DNA of 64,000 bases, from assembly GCA_947650285.1 (NCBI GenBank), contig CANTFL010001048.1, positions 1 to 64,000 on the forward strand. Direction: 5' to 3'. Positions 12,154 to 22,519 of this stretch are shown piece after piece; positions within the stretch are counted from its first letter, which is position 1, and each line of letters starts with the position of its first letter. The position numbers and the translations under genes were made by a program. The notes under the pieces were generated by a model. It saw nothing but the letters and a program-made list of their open reading frames with translations. It was not told where the DNA came from and did no database searches. The DNA is from Hyaloperonospora brassicae. Its lineage: Eukaryota > Oomycota > Peronosporomycetes > Peronosporales > Peronosporaceae.

Positions 12154-14411
12154 CTATTGCATGTATAAAACTTTAAGCCAAGACATTAGACATTGCTGAG
12201 TGTAAGTCATTGAAATGGGCTTATACGTCGGGATGGATGCCTTCGCGGTCTGCTTTTGCAGGGTCAGTTGTGGGAAGGCCTATTCCGTGATGTTGTCATA
12301 GCCAAGGTGGATATGATGTTGGCGACAACAATATGAGGCAAAATTACCCTAGTGGGTTATGCTGGAGGAATATTGCTACCAAAGGGAATATTTGGTCAGA
12401 GTTGACCTCTCGCTGCCCATCAACTGGTACAGGCCACCACGATATCAGCCAACTCAGCTACCACCAGACCAACGACAGACGCGAGCAAAGTGTGGTGAGA
12501 ACGTTGCCGCCCATGTATTTGCAACTTTTATGATGACAATGCGCTCACAACACATTGTAAAAGAGAACTTATATCGCCCTTCTTACACGCGAAGTTGGTT
12601 TGCGATTTTTTCATGCGACAGCGTATGTGAGGCCTCGATCCATCTGGCTATACCCCCACACTTTTCTTAGTGTTCATCGATCACACTGTCATCATTGAAA
12701 GCAAAACGTATTCCATTACATCAGCTGTTTCCCGCGACCATTGTCTCCAGAAGCCTGCCGGAGCTCAGCAGCTTCCGTTCATCCCATTTCTATGATCGCA
12801 GACAAAAGCGTGGACATCAGAACCGCTTTCACAGGTGATCCGGTCAGTATACGTCTGAGTACAATGATTGTGGTGCTCTCGGCTGTGACCTACTGTCTCG
12901 TCACTCGACGAGATGTTCACAGTCCATTAGCTGTGGGTCGCCAACTCACCACCCGACTCTGCTCTATCTTTCGTAGAAAGCAAGTCGTGGCCACATTGTG
13001 CCGACGAGTCGCATGGCGCTTCTAGTCGAAATATTTACAAGCCATACTTCCATAGAATTAATGGCAGGCATTTCCATCTTATACAGGGTCTTACCGCGAA
13101 CGTGCTCGTCGTAAGTCTCAGGCGTGGATGATCCTACTCTGTGAGCGTACTACCTCTCTTCGTATCGCATAGGATTCACCGATACGGTTCCCCATCATTC
13201 TATTACTCTCAAGAACTATCAACGAGATGACACGGTTCAAAACGACGAGACTTACCAACCCACAAGTTGTCAGGCTTTGCTCAGCGAGGTTTCACTCGCC
13301 CACTCGTTCCTTGTCGGATTTGCCCCACATTTCTTTTTTCGCCAAACTGGTTCCTAAAAGAGGTTCGCTCACCAGATTCCACACCTTGCGAACGAGTACA
13401 GTATCGCCGAGGCAGACGTTGCAGTGCAACAACTCACACCTATACTGACGACAGAGATAGAAAGCGGTTCTAGGGATGAACCACATTTTCGCCATTAACA
13501 CGTCCGACGAGAGAACAGTGACAGCTGTCACGCGGACGCATGGAAGTTAGGAAGGGTAAAGGATTAGTCATAGTCACGGACTGATACACACTTCGCAAGT
13601 ACATCGAAGCTGTCACGAAACTTAGCGTGAGACGCCCAGTCCAATAGATAGGATAAGCTACCTGCACTGATGGGAGTGTCGATTGAATGCCGCGAAAGCT
13701 CAGGTACACGGTAACGCGCAGAGGAAGCATAACTTAGCGATCCAAACAAGCTCAATCGAGCGGAAAACGAGAGCGTATTTACTGTAGAGAAGTACCATCA
13801 ATTCTGCAAACGTCGTTCGACGATAACGAGACTACTACAACCATGTATGATGACAACCTGCTCACTCATTCATTAGTGTCGTTGTTGGCTGATACCATGG
13901 CCGATATGCGCCAATACGCAGCGTAGTCAACAACTGCCGAGCATGGCCGTTAAAGCAATATTCGTTCGCGGTGACTCGCTTCGGGTAATATCGAAAATAG
14001 TATCTCCTCAGGATCTTCTGGTAATATCTGCCTTGACGGTCAACTAAATATCTGGATCCTAGAAACGGGGTCACCCGTCACCGATATCGCAGGGTCCCAC
14101 TTCGCAGTCCCATTTCGCCGAGTCCCGTAACGCTCCACTTCGTCTGGCCAAGTCGTTCTTAACAAGGTTGAACTTCTCCTAATCAATTCAAATACAAGGA
14201 AAACGGCCACATTCATTGCGAGTCTCTCCCTACAATACTTCTTCCTACTGGCTGCATGCATGGCACGTACATTTGCTTTCGTCCATCAGACGCTCTACCG
14301 ATACGTACGACTATATCGATCCGTCCAGACTACCACCACGACCTCACCTCTGTTGCTATGCATCATTTCTGAAAAATCCTACTGCACTCAAGTCACTGAG
14401 TCTGGAATCGC

Positions 14412-15770
14412 ATGATATACTACGACTCGGCGCCCTTATGGGGAGTGCTCATGCGTTGGCACGGGTCCGCATTGAACGGCCAAGCTCCGCTGCGTGCTTT
14501 GTTCATGACAACGATCGCGCTGACTGTTGCGGTCGTGAATCGCTACTACCCGTTTGTGGTTTCCACGCGCACATCCACGGCGTTCACGGATTCCCTGACA
14601 GTGTTCAATACGTTCCTTGGACTCATCATTTCCTTCCGCATGAACTCTGCATTCAACCAGTGGCGCGCCGGCGTTGTGGCCGTAGGGGCTCTTGCCGAAG
14701 CTGCTCGTGATATCGTGAGCTCTGGCTGTGCATACGTTAGCACGACGATCAAGGAGGAACTTACTGCTGCAGCCGAAGCAGCGGAGAGTGGCGCGGACAC
14801 GTCAAAGATGGCGAGTTCATCCCATAACCCTCGGTCTCCTATCCATTCGAACGTACCGACGACTATCCCTCAAGACATTCTTGAAAAGTGTACATTCTTC
14901 ACCGAGCTGCGCAGACTCGTGTTCCTGTACATTGCGATTGTGTTTCACGATTGTCGGGGGTTGAATGAGATCGAGAAGCTCAAGGAATCAGGTGTGCTGA
15001 CCAACACCGAGTACGATGAGCTCTGTGCATGTGGCTCAGAACACACGCGACAAGTCGAGGACAAGGAGTCGTACGGGGCAGTTGTTGGTCGTACACCGCA
15101 CAAACTGCGCGCCGCCATTACCGAGCTCTGGCTCAAGAGACTCGTGCAAGTTGCTACGAATCGAGGCCATTTGACGCTACAAAACTCAAACAACTTGCAG
15201 ATCAAGTTAGCGCGACTGCCGAATCTGTACACGACAGTGTTCAATATCGCCAACGTGCCCATCCCGTTCAACTACATGCAGTACCTTCAGTTTCTGCTCA
15301 GCGCGTACATGCTGCTCTACACCTTTGTGATCGTGCCAAGGTCTGGGTTGTACACTCCGCTGTGGGTCTTCTTGTGGGGCACGTTTCTCTTCATGGCAGA
15401 CGAAGTTGCCATGGAGATTGAATGTCCGTTCGGACTGGACGCAAATGATATCGACTTGGAATCCCGGTTGCTCCAGATCGAAGAAGAGCTCACAGTGCTT
15501 CTTCGGAGTCAATACTACTTCCTTTCGGGAGGCTCCAGTCTAACGCGTCTGCCAGGGATCACAATTCATGACGAGCGACAATCGTCGGGCACGCTGAAGT
15601 CCGCGTCGCTTCCAAGTGGCTTTTCGTTCCACCAGGGCCGAATTTCTCCATCGCATCGAGCGATGATGCAACAGGATTCGCTGCCCGAGATCGACGAGTT
15701 CTCGAACCTGATCAAGTTTCCGAGTGGGCTCGGCAGTGACAAAAGGAGCGACTACGGGTCGGTACCCTAG
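14412..15770 (+). CDS. Bestrophin-family (RFP-TM) anion channel
   Basis: Intronless 452-residue membrane protein. The start MIYYDSAPLWGVLMRWHGSA is the usual beginning of the family, so the ATG at 14412 fits. A hydrophobic segment follows at about 28-50, then the signature GLIISFRMNSAFNQWR at about 70-85. A cytosolic helical region with a Ser-rich, probably disordered insert comes next (about 115-160). Two further hydrophobic segments lie at about 290-335, followed by the acidic signature ECPFGLDANDIDLE at about 339-352. Bestrophins form pentameric chloride or bicarbonate channels; some microbial members conduct cations. The roughly 75-residue C-terminal tail is Ser-rich and probably regulatory. 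The membrane in which it acts cannot be told from the sequence. No N-terminal targeting sequence is obvious. Confidence 0.9.
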   Translation: MIYYDSAPLWGVLMRWHGSALNGQAPLRALFMTTIALTVAVVNRYYPFVVSTRTSTAFTDSLTVFNTFLGLIISFRMNSAFNQWRAGVVAVGALAEAARDIVSSGCAYVSTTIKEELTAAAEAAESGADTSKMASSSHNPRSPIHSNVPTTIPQDILEKCTFFTELRRLVFLYIAIVFHDCRGLNEIEKLKESGVLTNTEYDELCACGSEHTRQVEDKESYGAVVGRTPHKLRAAITELWLKRLVQVATNRGHLTLQNSNNLQIKLARLPNLYTTVFNIANVPIPFNYMQYLQFLLSAYMLLYTFVIVPRSGLYTPLWVFLWGTFLFMADEVAMEIECPFGLDANDIDLESRLLQIEEELTVLLRSQYYFLSGGSSLTRLPGITIHDERQSSGTLKSASLPSGFSFHQGRISPSHRAMMQQDSLPEIDEFSNLIKFPSGLGSDKRSDYGSVP

Positions 15771-16594
15771 CAAAGAGCTGGTACTAGCGAAGTGCTGCAA
15801 GTGCGTTGCTCATGCACATTTCCACGTTTGCAAGTCAAGTCTGCTGCATCCGTTCGGTAGGTGACACAAAGGGTCTTTAGTGCTCTGAGACGCGACAAAG
15901 TCTTGGTCTTGCAACATCCCACCGCGATTGCAATAGACATTTGACACCCTGCTATTCCATTTCCGTGCTAGAGGACCAGCGAATACATATCGATTGGCGA
16001 TCGACAGCAAATGACTTTGCACACGTCTGTCTACTACTGCCACACTACCATTCAGTGGGATTGGTAGCGTCCTCCTGAGTGCTCTAGCGACATCGTTGAC
16101 GAGGTCCGACTTGGTCACCTACTACCAGCAGCTGGCTACGGTTCATTCGCCAAGTACGAAAAGTCGTGGCATCGCATACTGAAGACGCTTCTTTACAAAC
16201 AGCAAACAACGTCGTCAATACGCAGCTCTGTCGTCTACGTAACGTTTGCGAAATGGATCGTACCACGTCCAATTGTTGCTCGCGACGAGCACTTGTATGC
16301 CAATAGAGCTGGTCAATGGTTACCTATTGCCTTCTGCACTTGGCTCTATCGGACAAAAGTCGTGCGTTAAATGACGCAGAGGGACGCCTTGCGACCGATA
16401 GTGCGCTTTATACGTCGTAACATACAGCAAGCACCGGGTCAGATCGATCGCGTCACGGCCGTCGTCCAAGCCGTTCATTGGTGGAAACAAAATAGAGCAC
16501 CCCCACGCAGCTTTTTCTGTAGCCATCTCGCGTCCACAAGAGCTCGTGACCACGTGAGACAGTCGGCACGAGGAGGTCTGTATCGCAGCGCAAC
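15771..16594. other. Intergenic, bestrophin to COA7-like gene
   Basis: About 0.8 kb with no recognisable gene. A minus-strand 102-codon frame at 15810-16118 (reading TKSDLVNDVARALRR from a GTG) has protein-like composition. It lacks a good ATG and matches no family I can name, so I leave it uncalled. Confidence 0.5.
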
Positions 16595-17707
16595 ATGGTG
16601 CAGGCGGCCAGCGACGGCAGTGCAACGGACGTGCAGCGCGTGAACCAGCAGCTCGAGGATCGCCACTACGAGTTCCGCTCCAATTGCAACGACGGCGAAG
16701 GGGACGCGAGTGCGTGTCACAGTTGGGGCGAGTGGCTGGCGGTCGTGGACAAGAACTATACGGCCGCAGGTGACGACGAGACGAGCACAATGTGCTGAAA
16801 TCGGTGGCGCACAAACGGTTGCCAGTGTCGTGTCAATTGACGGTTTGTGTATGTCGTGTGTAGCCAAAATGTACGAGCTCAACTGTTCGAAGAGTGGGTT
16901 CGCGGCTTCGTGTTTTAATCTTGGGAGGCTGAAGCGTACGTATTGTTTTTCGACCGCCTGCTGTTGCTGCGGCTGTGATAGCAACAGGCTCGTCGTGTCT
17001 GACTGGGGGACATCTGTGTGCTCTATGGATCGATCTGTATCGACCGTTTGTTTTTCTGTTGTTGCTGGTGGTGCTATGCAGTTTCTGGCAAAGGCACAGC
17101 GCAGAACGATGTCGAAGCGTTCGAGCTGTTTGGTGAGTCTCACGGTGCTGAATGAACTGGCAATGCGTACAGCTTGCTCTCTCTTTGTTGCAGCAACTGA
17201 CGAAAAAGTGGCTGCACACTGGTAGAGAAATCTTGTGCTCTAAACCACGCTGCTGGTTGCCATCATGTGGGCTATATGCGTACGCAAGGAGTTGGCTGCG
17301 AAAAGGTTGTTGCATGTGGTCAATAATGTTGCTGTTGCAAGCGTGATGCTGACATTCGATGTGGTGCTGATGTCTGCTATCCCTGCGCATAGGATTTCGC
17401 CAAGGGTCTCGCTGCGTTCAAGAAAGCGTGCAAGCGTGACGATGCGAATAGCTGCAACCGCGTGGCGAGCATTTACCTGTCCCCGGGTGGCGCCGGTTCG
17501 ATTCAGCGCAACGTTCAGGAGGCCAAGAGTTATCTCGAAAAAGCTTGTGACGCCAACTTTGCCCCCGCATGCCACAACTTGGCCGTGATGTACAAGAAGG
17601 GCGATCATGGTATCACGAAGGACGAGGCCAAGTACGAGGAGTATTGCGCCAAGACAAAGAAACTCGTCGAGCAGGCAGGCGGCATGTCTTCGATCAAGTC
17701 GACTTAG
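16595..17707 (+). CDS. COA7: COA7-like mitochondrial Sel1-repeat protein (five exons)
   Basis: The gene is hidden by introns. Exons 16595-16769, 16864-16935, 17082-17132, 17226-17305 and 17393-17707 join in phase to 230 residues, about the length of human COA7. The product has Sel1-like helical repeats with regularly spaced cysteine pairs: ACHSWGEWL, ASCFNLGRL, AAGCHHVGYM, ANSCNRVASIYLS, APACHNLAVMYKKG. Family knowledge: COA7 sits in the mitochondrial intermembrane space, binds heme and supports cytochrome c oxidase assembly; its cysteines form disulfides after MIA40 import. There is no N-terminal presequence, which agrees with that route. Donors are GTGACG, GTACGT, GTGAGT and GTTGTT; all acceptors are AG and each join keeps frame across a repeat. 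Start: first ATG of exon 1, matching the short N-terminal region before the first cysteine pair. Family assignment is strong; orthology to COA7 rather than another Sel1 protein is an inference. Confidence 0.85.
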
Positions 17708-18689
17708 GCTGCTTCCATCTGCTTGTGCTATGAGTAGCCGAGCATGTGTACATGCACATCTTTCCGCTGCAACTGTAGCTTGTTAGAGACTGCAGACTCG
17801 ATTGACTAAACCAAATCGTCATTTGCGCGACTACGTCGACACTGCAATGTGCCATGGCTCCGGCATCGTTCATGCCAGCGCCGTCAAAAGCCATTGCACC
17901 GTGGGTTGTAGCAGTGTACTATACAAGTTATGTGCAGAATTTCTCCATCATTGATAACTCTTACTCTAGCTCGCTGCTTGGTGAGTCCTGTTGTACAACT
18001 CGTTGGTGTAGGTTGCTACAGCATCGCAGATTGATGTGGATGAGGATCGCGACCGACGATGGATGAACAGGTCACGTTGTAGTGATTGAGATGACAAAGT
18101 TTGCTAGAAGAGCATTTCCTGCGCCCTCATGTCCAAGAAAAGTGAAAGGAGCATTTGCATCGACAGTCGTCCTGACATTGTCCTATCTGATCGACGGCTG
18201 TCTTCAGTATTTATGTGGACGCATTGCGTACTTTTCCACGCAGCAGAGTTCTGGACACTTCCTTAGCTTGCCGTATCAGCTCATCCAGCAAGGATCACAA
18301 GCTTCCAGGGTGATCCTATTGGTTCAGTAAACCGGTGGGTTTTCGTAAAAGCCTCGTCACGCCTGCTGCATGTGGTAGCAACATGCTCATCATGCTGGCA
18401 ATGTTAGCAGATATACGGGCAAATCTTCGATCCTTGGCAAGAATCGGTCAATAATGACTAACGTTGTCGAGCTCGTCGTACTAGAGTTGGTAAGTGTTCG
18501 CTGCATTCGATAGTTTGCCATCGCCATGAAAAAGGCACAGAAACCCACCACTGCTTTTCACGATGCAAGTTGGTCCGCCTTCGTACTACCAATCGTGACG
18601 AGAGCAACTAGTTGAATCTGTTCTTGACGCATAGCCTGCTGGGTAATCTACACATTGTCTACCGATAGCTTGGCGCTTTCTGCTGGCAC
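17708..18689. other. Intergenic or further decayed sequence
   Basis: No intact frame. The open stretch at 18082-18330 (82 codons, plus) and short minus-strand frames do not match a known protein. It may be the 3' part of the decayed minus-strand gene whose clearer remains start at about 18690. Confidence 0.4.
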
Positions 18690-19848
18690 GTCACACTCAC
18701 AGGAACCTCCTCAGTCAAATTATTTGTCCAAGTTGCTAACCTAAGCACACATTCGGCAACGGCGTGAAGCATATTTTGGCTGTGAAGGTGCAGATCGTTG
18801 GAAGCGCGTTTGCCTTCGTTCCGCATGATCGGCAAAGTAGAGGTGACGCACCCAGCAACATGACTGGCTTCGATAATTGCTGACTCTTGTCAACTGACTC
18901 TGGTATATCGTGCTAGCTTTTCGTATCTGCATTAGACCGAAACCGTCTCCGATTCCATATGCACAACCAGATCTACTCGGTGCGAACGCTGTGTCAGCTT
19001 CTCAAGTTTTCAGACCTTCAACGGCAAGATCAAAGAACATGTCGCTACGACTCGCCAGCTGTTTGCTTATAACCCGTTTTTGCACTCGTGCCTTGTCAAG
19101 AATCGCAAAATACTTGTGCTATAACGGACATTACCGAGAGCTTCGATTCAGAGCTTTGGCCTTGTCGTCAAGCAGCAGGGTTACCACGCAGCGTATCCGC
19201 TAGTTCCTGCTACTTGCGTAGGGTTGGTGTGTGTAAGGCATAGATCAGTCCAATCCATGTCGAGAAGCTTGTAGATTCGCGTTTGCTGACTCAAGAGCTT
19301 ACTGTAGCTTGTTGTCGGTAATCTGCAACAGCGCGTGGGGCATCACGCTTGCAAGGAGACGTCGCAATGCAGCCTCATCCGCAGCACCCGCCTCCATCTT
19401 GTCTTCCACAGCACGAAACGGACTTTGTATCGCCAGCGCCACTACTTCTTCACCAATTACCTGTTCCCGCGGGCGAAAGTCGTCTATCTTTCACTATGCT
19501 TCGCATTAGAATGATTTCGATTGTAGCTGGGTAAGCGCATGATCTCTTGTTGCGTTGATTCGCAACGCAGCTCGTCAAACCCCTTGTTGCTCTTCCGCGC
19601 ATGTCCCATACAAAAAAGCGCCACATCTCTTCATGTCGTTTCGGTACCCGCTAACTTACCCACAAGTGTGCAACAACGTGGCAATTTTCAGCAACAAGTC
19701 ACGACGTGCAGCTGGTCTACGTGTTTGTCCCTGCTGCTCGTCCTGTCCTTGTGCATGTTAGTGGTGCGATAGATACACACAGAGAAGTACGAGACGGATG
19801 CAACGCTTCTCTCTCATCGATTTTCCGCTTCAGCGTATACAGATCCAT
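18690..19848 (-). pseudogene. Decayed intron-containing gene of unknown function
   Basis: Reading the minus strand from ATG at 19848: exon 1 (19848-19791, MDLYTLKRKIDEREALHPS) and exon 2 (19747-19660, DEQQGQTRRPAARRD then LLLKIATLLHTC) join across a 43-nt intron with a CTAAC branch site. Next comes TIEIILMRSIVKDRRLSP. A frame change then leads to EQVIGEEVVALAIQSPFRAV and EAALRRLLASVMPHALLQI (about 19490-19314). Further blocks in other frames are IRCVVTLLLDDKAKALNRSS (about 19200-19135), KYFAILDKARVQKRVISKQL, KLEKLTQRSHRVDLVVHM and NMLHAVAECVLRLATWTNNL (about 18760). The frames cannot be joined by legal introns, since phases clash and one gap is only 16 nt. Several small indels therefore look likely. 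The product would be helical and Leu/Ala-rich, but I recognise no family. Confidence 0.5.
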
Positions 19849-19952
19849 TGCTACTGACGTCGCCGCCTCTGGTTCACAAGCAGCGCAGAGATTCCATGGA
19901 CAGCTGCAACAATATTCGCTCCAGTCGTCAAATGGCTGCGACACAAAACAGG

Positions 19953-19955
<3 letters not shown>

Positions 19956-19997
<42 letters not shown>
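19956..19997. repeat. (CT)21 microsatellite
   Basis: Uninterrupted CT dinucleotide run of 42 bp in the 480-bp space between the start of the decayed minus-strand gene (19848) and NOL10 (20330). Pyrimidine runs can act in promoters (GAGA-type), but nothing here proves a role. Confidence 0.95.
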
Positions 19998-20000
<3 letters not shown>

Positions 20001-20329
20001 CAGCATGTAAAGCACCCGACCAGAAACTTCATATCCAGACCACACAACGCCATTGCTCTCGCTTCGTCTCGACAATAGCACCCTCAACCACGTCGTCGAC
20101 AGCGCTTCAGCGTCGTCAATGGCGCTCCCCGTCGCACGACACTGCGCGCGGCACTTGAAGCGCGATGGTTCCGGCGTCGTGATTGGCTGATATCGAGCAC
20201 TCTCCATTTCATCCAATGCGTGACTCGCTTTTCGCTTTGTGCTTTTTGACGAATCCGCGACGACGACGCCAGTGACTGGCCACCACACCACCAGTGCGTA
20301 CGTACCCCACGACCGCTCCGCGCGGTGTC

Positions 20330-22519
20330 ATGGCAGCGCTCGCGGCGTCTTCGCTCAACGGCGTCAAGATCTACAACCTGTCGTCGGGCAAGACATTGCC
20401 CCAATGGCTCGCCGAGAAAAGCGGCAGTCGCAAAGCATTGGCCAAGGACGAGGACTACCGTCGCCGTGTGGAATTGCTGCAGGACTTTCACTTTCCTGCT
20501 AGTTCACAGCGTGTGCGCATGGCGGCCGATGGCCACTTTGTCGTAGCCACTGGCGTGTACCCGCCACTGGTCAAAGTCTTTGACGTGCGCGACCTGAGTC
20601 TGAAGTTTGAGCGGGGACTCGATGCCGAAGTGGTGCAGTTTGAGGTGCTGTCGTCTGACTTTGGCAAGCTCGCGTTCCTCCAAGCCGACCGGTCCGTTGC
20701 GTTCCACGCACCCTATGGCACACACTACAGTCTGCGGATTCCCAAGTTTGGTCGCGATATGACGTACCATCGCGAGAATTGCGAGCTGTACGTAGCTGCG
20801 TCTGGTTCTCAAGTGTACCGGATCAATTTGGACCAAGGCAGGTTTGTCGCTCCACTAGAGCTCCAGTCGCAATCGTCAGCAGCGAACGTTGTGCAACTGA
20901 ACCCCATCCATCAGCTGCTTGGTGTCGGCTGTGAAGATGGTGTGGTGGAGATGTTTGACTCGAGGAGCCAGCAACGTGTGGGTAGTCTGGATGTAGCAGC
21001 GCAGAGTGCACGGTCTAACGCCGACAAGCAGCTGGAGATCACAGCTTTGAGATTTGACGACGATGGATTGACGTTTGGCGTTGGTACGTCCGACGGACAG
21101 TGTCTGCTATACGACTTGCGCTCGACGCGACCATTGCTAGAAAAAAGTCATCAGTACGGCCTGCCGATTGTGGACCTGCAGTTTCATGACTACGCCCGGA
21201 AGGTGATTTCATCCGACGCTAAGGTGATCAAGATCTGGGACCGTCAAGACGGCGCTGTGTTTACAAACGTGGAAACGCCTGCTGCAGTGAGAGATGTATG
21301 TATTGTGGAAGGAGCGCAAGGAAAGTCCGGAGTGCTGCTCGTGGCTGGCGAGCAGGAGCGTGTGATGAGCTACTACATTCCAGAGCTAGGCATCGCTCCG
21401 AAGTGGTGCTCGTTCTTGGACTCGCTTACTGAGGAGCTTGAAGAAGAGGCACAGGCCACGGTGTACGACGACTACCGTTTTGTTACGCGCGCAGAGATTG
21501 CTTCCTTGGGACTAGGTCACCTGGTCGGCACGCCACTGCTGAAGGCGTATATGCATGGTTTCTTCATGGATGCTCGTTTGCACAAAAAAGTGAAGGCCGT
21601 AGCCGATCCGTTTGCGTACGATGAGTGGCGCAAGAAGAAACTGGTCGAGAAAGTCGAGGCAAAGCACAGCAATCGCATCACTATCCAGCGCCGGCTGCCC
21701 AAAGTCAATCGTGCCACCGCAGAGCGCATTTTGCAAACCGGAGCTAAACGCAAAAATAGTGCCAAGGCGACCGATGGCGAAGATGCGAATGCTGATAAGG
21801 CACTGTCAAATCCATTGGGTGACGACCGATTCGCGCGCATGTTTACGTCGACCGACTATGAGGTGGATGAGGAGAGCGAGACGTACCGCATGCTCCATCC
21901 CAACGCTGCTAATTCGAAGCAGCAGCGCAAGCAACAGGAGGATATGGACAGCGATGCGGTCACAGACGACGACGAGGGCGAAGATGACGAGGTGGGCGGT
22001 CGTTTCGCCCGCGTCGATGGCGTCGACGAAGTGGAAGTTGAAGGTCGACCAAGTGATGAATCTTCAGACGACGAGGAGGAGCAAGAAGTCAGTTCTGGTC
22101 GTACGCCACAAGCTGTTGCCCTGAAGGTCAAACGAAAGCGAGCACCCAAGTTTTACGAGATTGCTGAAGGCGAGAAAATGGAAAATCTCATGACGTTTGG
22201 TTCATCAAAGGATCGAGCTGCACAGCGTGAGAAGAGGCAGCTGGCCAAGCTGCCACTTGCAGAACGGCTGCGTATGCAACGTGTGACAGAAAAGGAGCGC
22301 AGTGCATTCAAGAAGGAGACTGCAAGTGGTAGCTACATGCGCGAGATGTCGTTTGTGCCGCAGGCCGATTTACGGAAACAAGAAAAACGTGCTCGTGAGC
22401 GTGACAGTGGCGGAATTGTGGATGATGGTGATTCGGCATTCGGCAATGGCAAGCGACGGAAGAAACGCGGGGTCGGGGACCTAAAGCTGTCGAACCCTGC
22501 AGGACGTCGTCGTCGATAG
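20330..22519 (+). CDS. NOL10: NOL10/ENP2-type ribosome biogenesis WD40 protein
   Basis: Intronless, 729 residues. The start is taken at MAALAASSLNGVKIYNLSSG because the family begins with this NGVKIYNLS motif (yeast Enp2, human NOL10). The open frame extends 12 codons upstream only through a GTG. N-terminal WD40 repeats run to about residue 350. A conserved middle follows (LGHLVGTPLLKAYMHGFFMD, DPFAYDEWRKKKL), then an NUC153-type motif at about 498-520 (DDRFARMFTSTDYEVDEES). An acidic low-complexity region (about 535-600) and a Lys/Arg-rich tail complete it. Family knowledge: a nucleolar component of the small-subunit processome needed for 18S rRNA maturation, acting with Dbp8/Bfr2 in yeast. 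The domain order matches the family and nothing appears broken. Confidence 0.95.
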   Translation: MAALAASSLNGVKIYNLSSGKTLPQWLAEKSGSRKALAKDEDYRRRVELLQDFHFPASSQRVRMAADGHFVVATGVYPPLVKVFDVRDLSLKFERGLDAEVVQFEVLSSDFGKLAFLQADRSVAFHAPYGTHYSLRIPKFGRDMTYHRENCELYVAASGSQVYRINLDQGRFVAPLELQSQSSAANVVQLNPIHQLLGVGCEDGVVEMFDSRSQQRVGSLDVAAQSARSNADKQLEITALRFDDDGLTFGVGTSDGQCLLYDLRSTRPLLEKSHQYGLPIVDLQFHDYARKVISSDAKVIKIWDRQDGAVFTNVETPAAVRDVCIVEGAQGKSGVLLVAGEQERVMSYYIPELGIAPKWCSFLDSLTEELEEEAQATVYDDYRFVTRAEIASLGLGHLVGTPLLKAYMHGFFMDARLHKKVKAVADPFAYDEWRKKKLVEKVEAKHSNRITIQRRLPKVNRATAERILQTGAKRKNSAKATDGEDANADKALSNPLGDDRFARMFTSTDYEVDEESETYRMLHPNAANSKQQRKQQEDMDSDAVTDDDEGEDDEVGGRFARVDGVDEVEVEGRPSDESSDDEEEQEVSSGRTPQAVALKVKRKRAPKFYEIAEGEKMENLMTFGSSKDRAAQREKRQLAKLPLAERLRMQRVTEKERSAFKKETASGSYMREMSFVPQADLRKQEKRARERDSGGIVDDGDSAFGNGKRRKKRGVGDLKLSNPAGRRRR

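Larger units (their letters stand above)
8946..14411. other. 5.5-kb stretch without an intact gene
   Basis: The first 0.3 kb is the PI3K 5' region, with GACA/GATA and GA repeats (about 9178-9202 and 9245-9262). No open frame beyond about 115 codons is convincing. Minus-strand frames between about 10.4 and 12.15 kb look weakly protein-like and are listed as a possible relic. The part at 12.2-14.2 kb contains only short frames I cannot assign. An AAG microsatellite lies at about 10706-10720 and a perfect 12-bp inverted repeat at 11811-11860. The last 0.2 kb should hold the bestrophin promoter. Confidence 0.5.

Noticed and set aside
16475..17143. 222-codon minus-strand ORF over the first COA7-like exons
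   Set aside because: It is antisense to an intron-containing gene whose exons join in phase, and its composition is Arg/Cys/Pro-rich without a domain.
19120..19135. 16-nt intron between two protein-like blocks of the decayed gene
   Set aside because: Too short for a spliceosomal intron; a frameshifted relic is the better reading.
20294..20329. Twelve-codon N-terminal extension of NOL10
   Set aside because: It begins at GTG, and the family starts at the NGVKIYNLS motif just after the ATG at 20330. The p300/CBP-like frame likewise extends upstream of 35289 only through a GTG.
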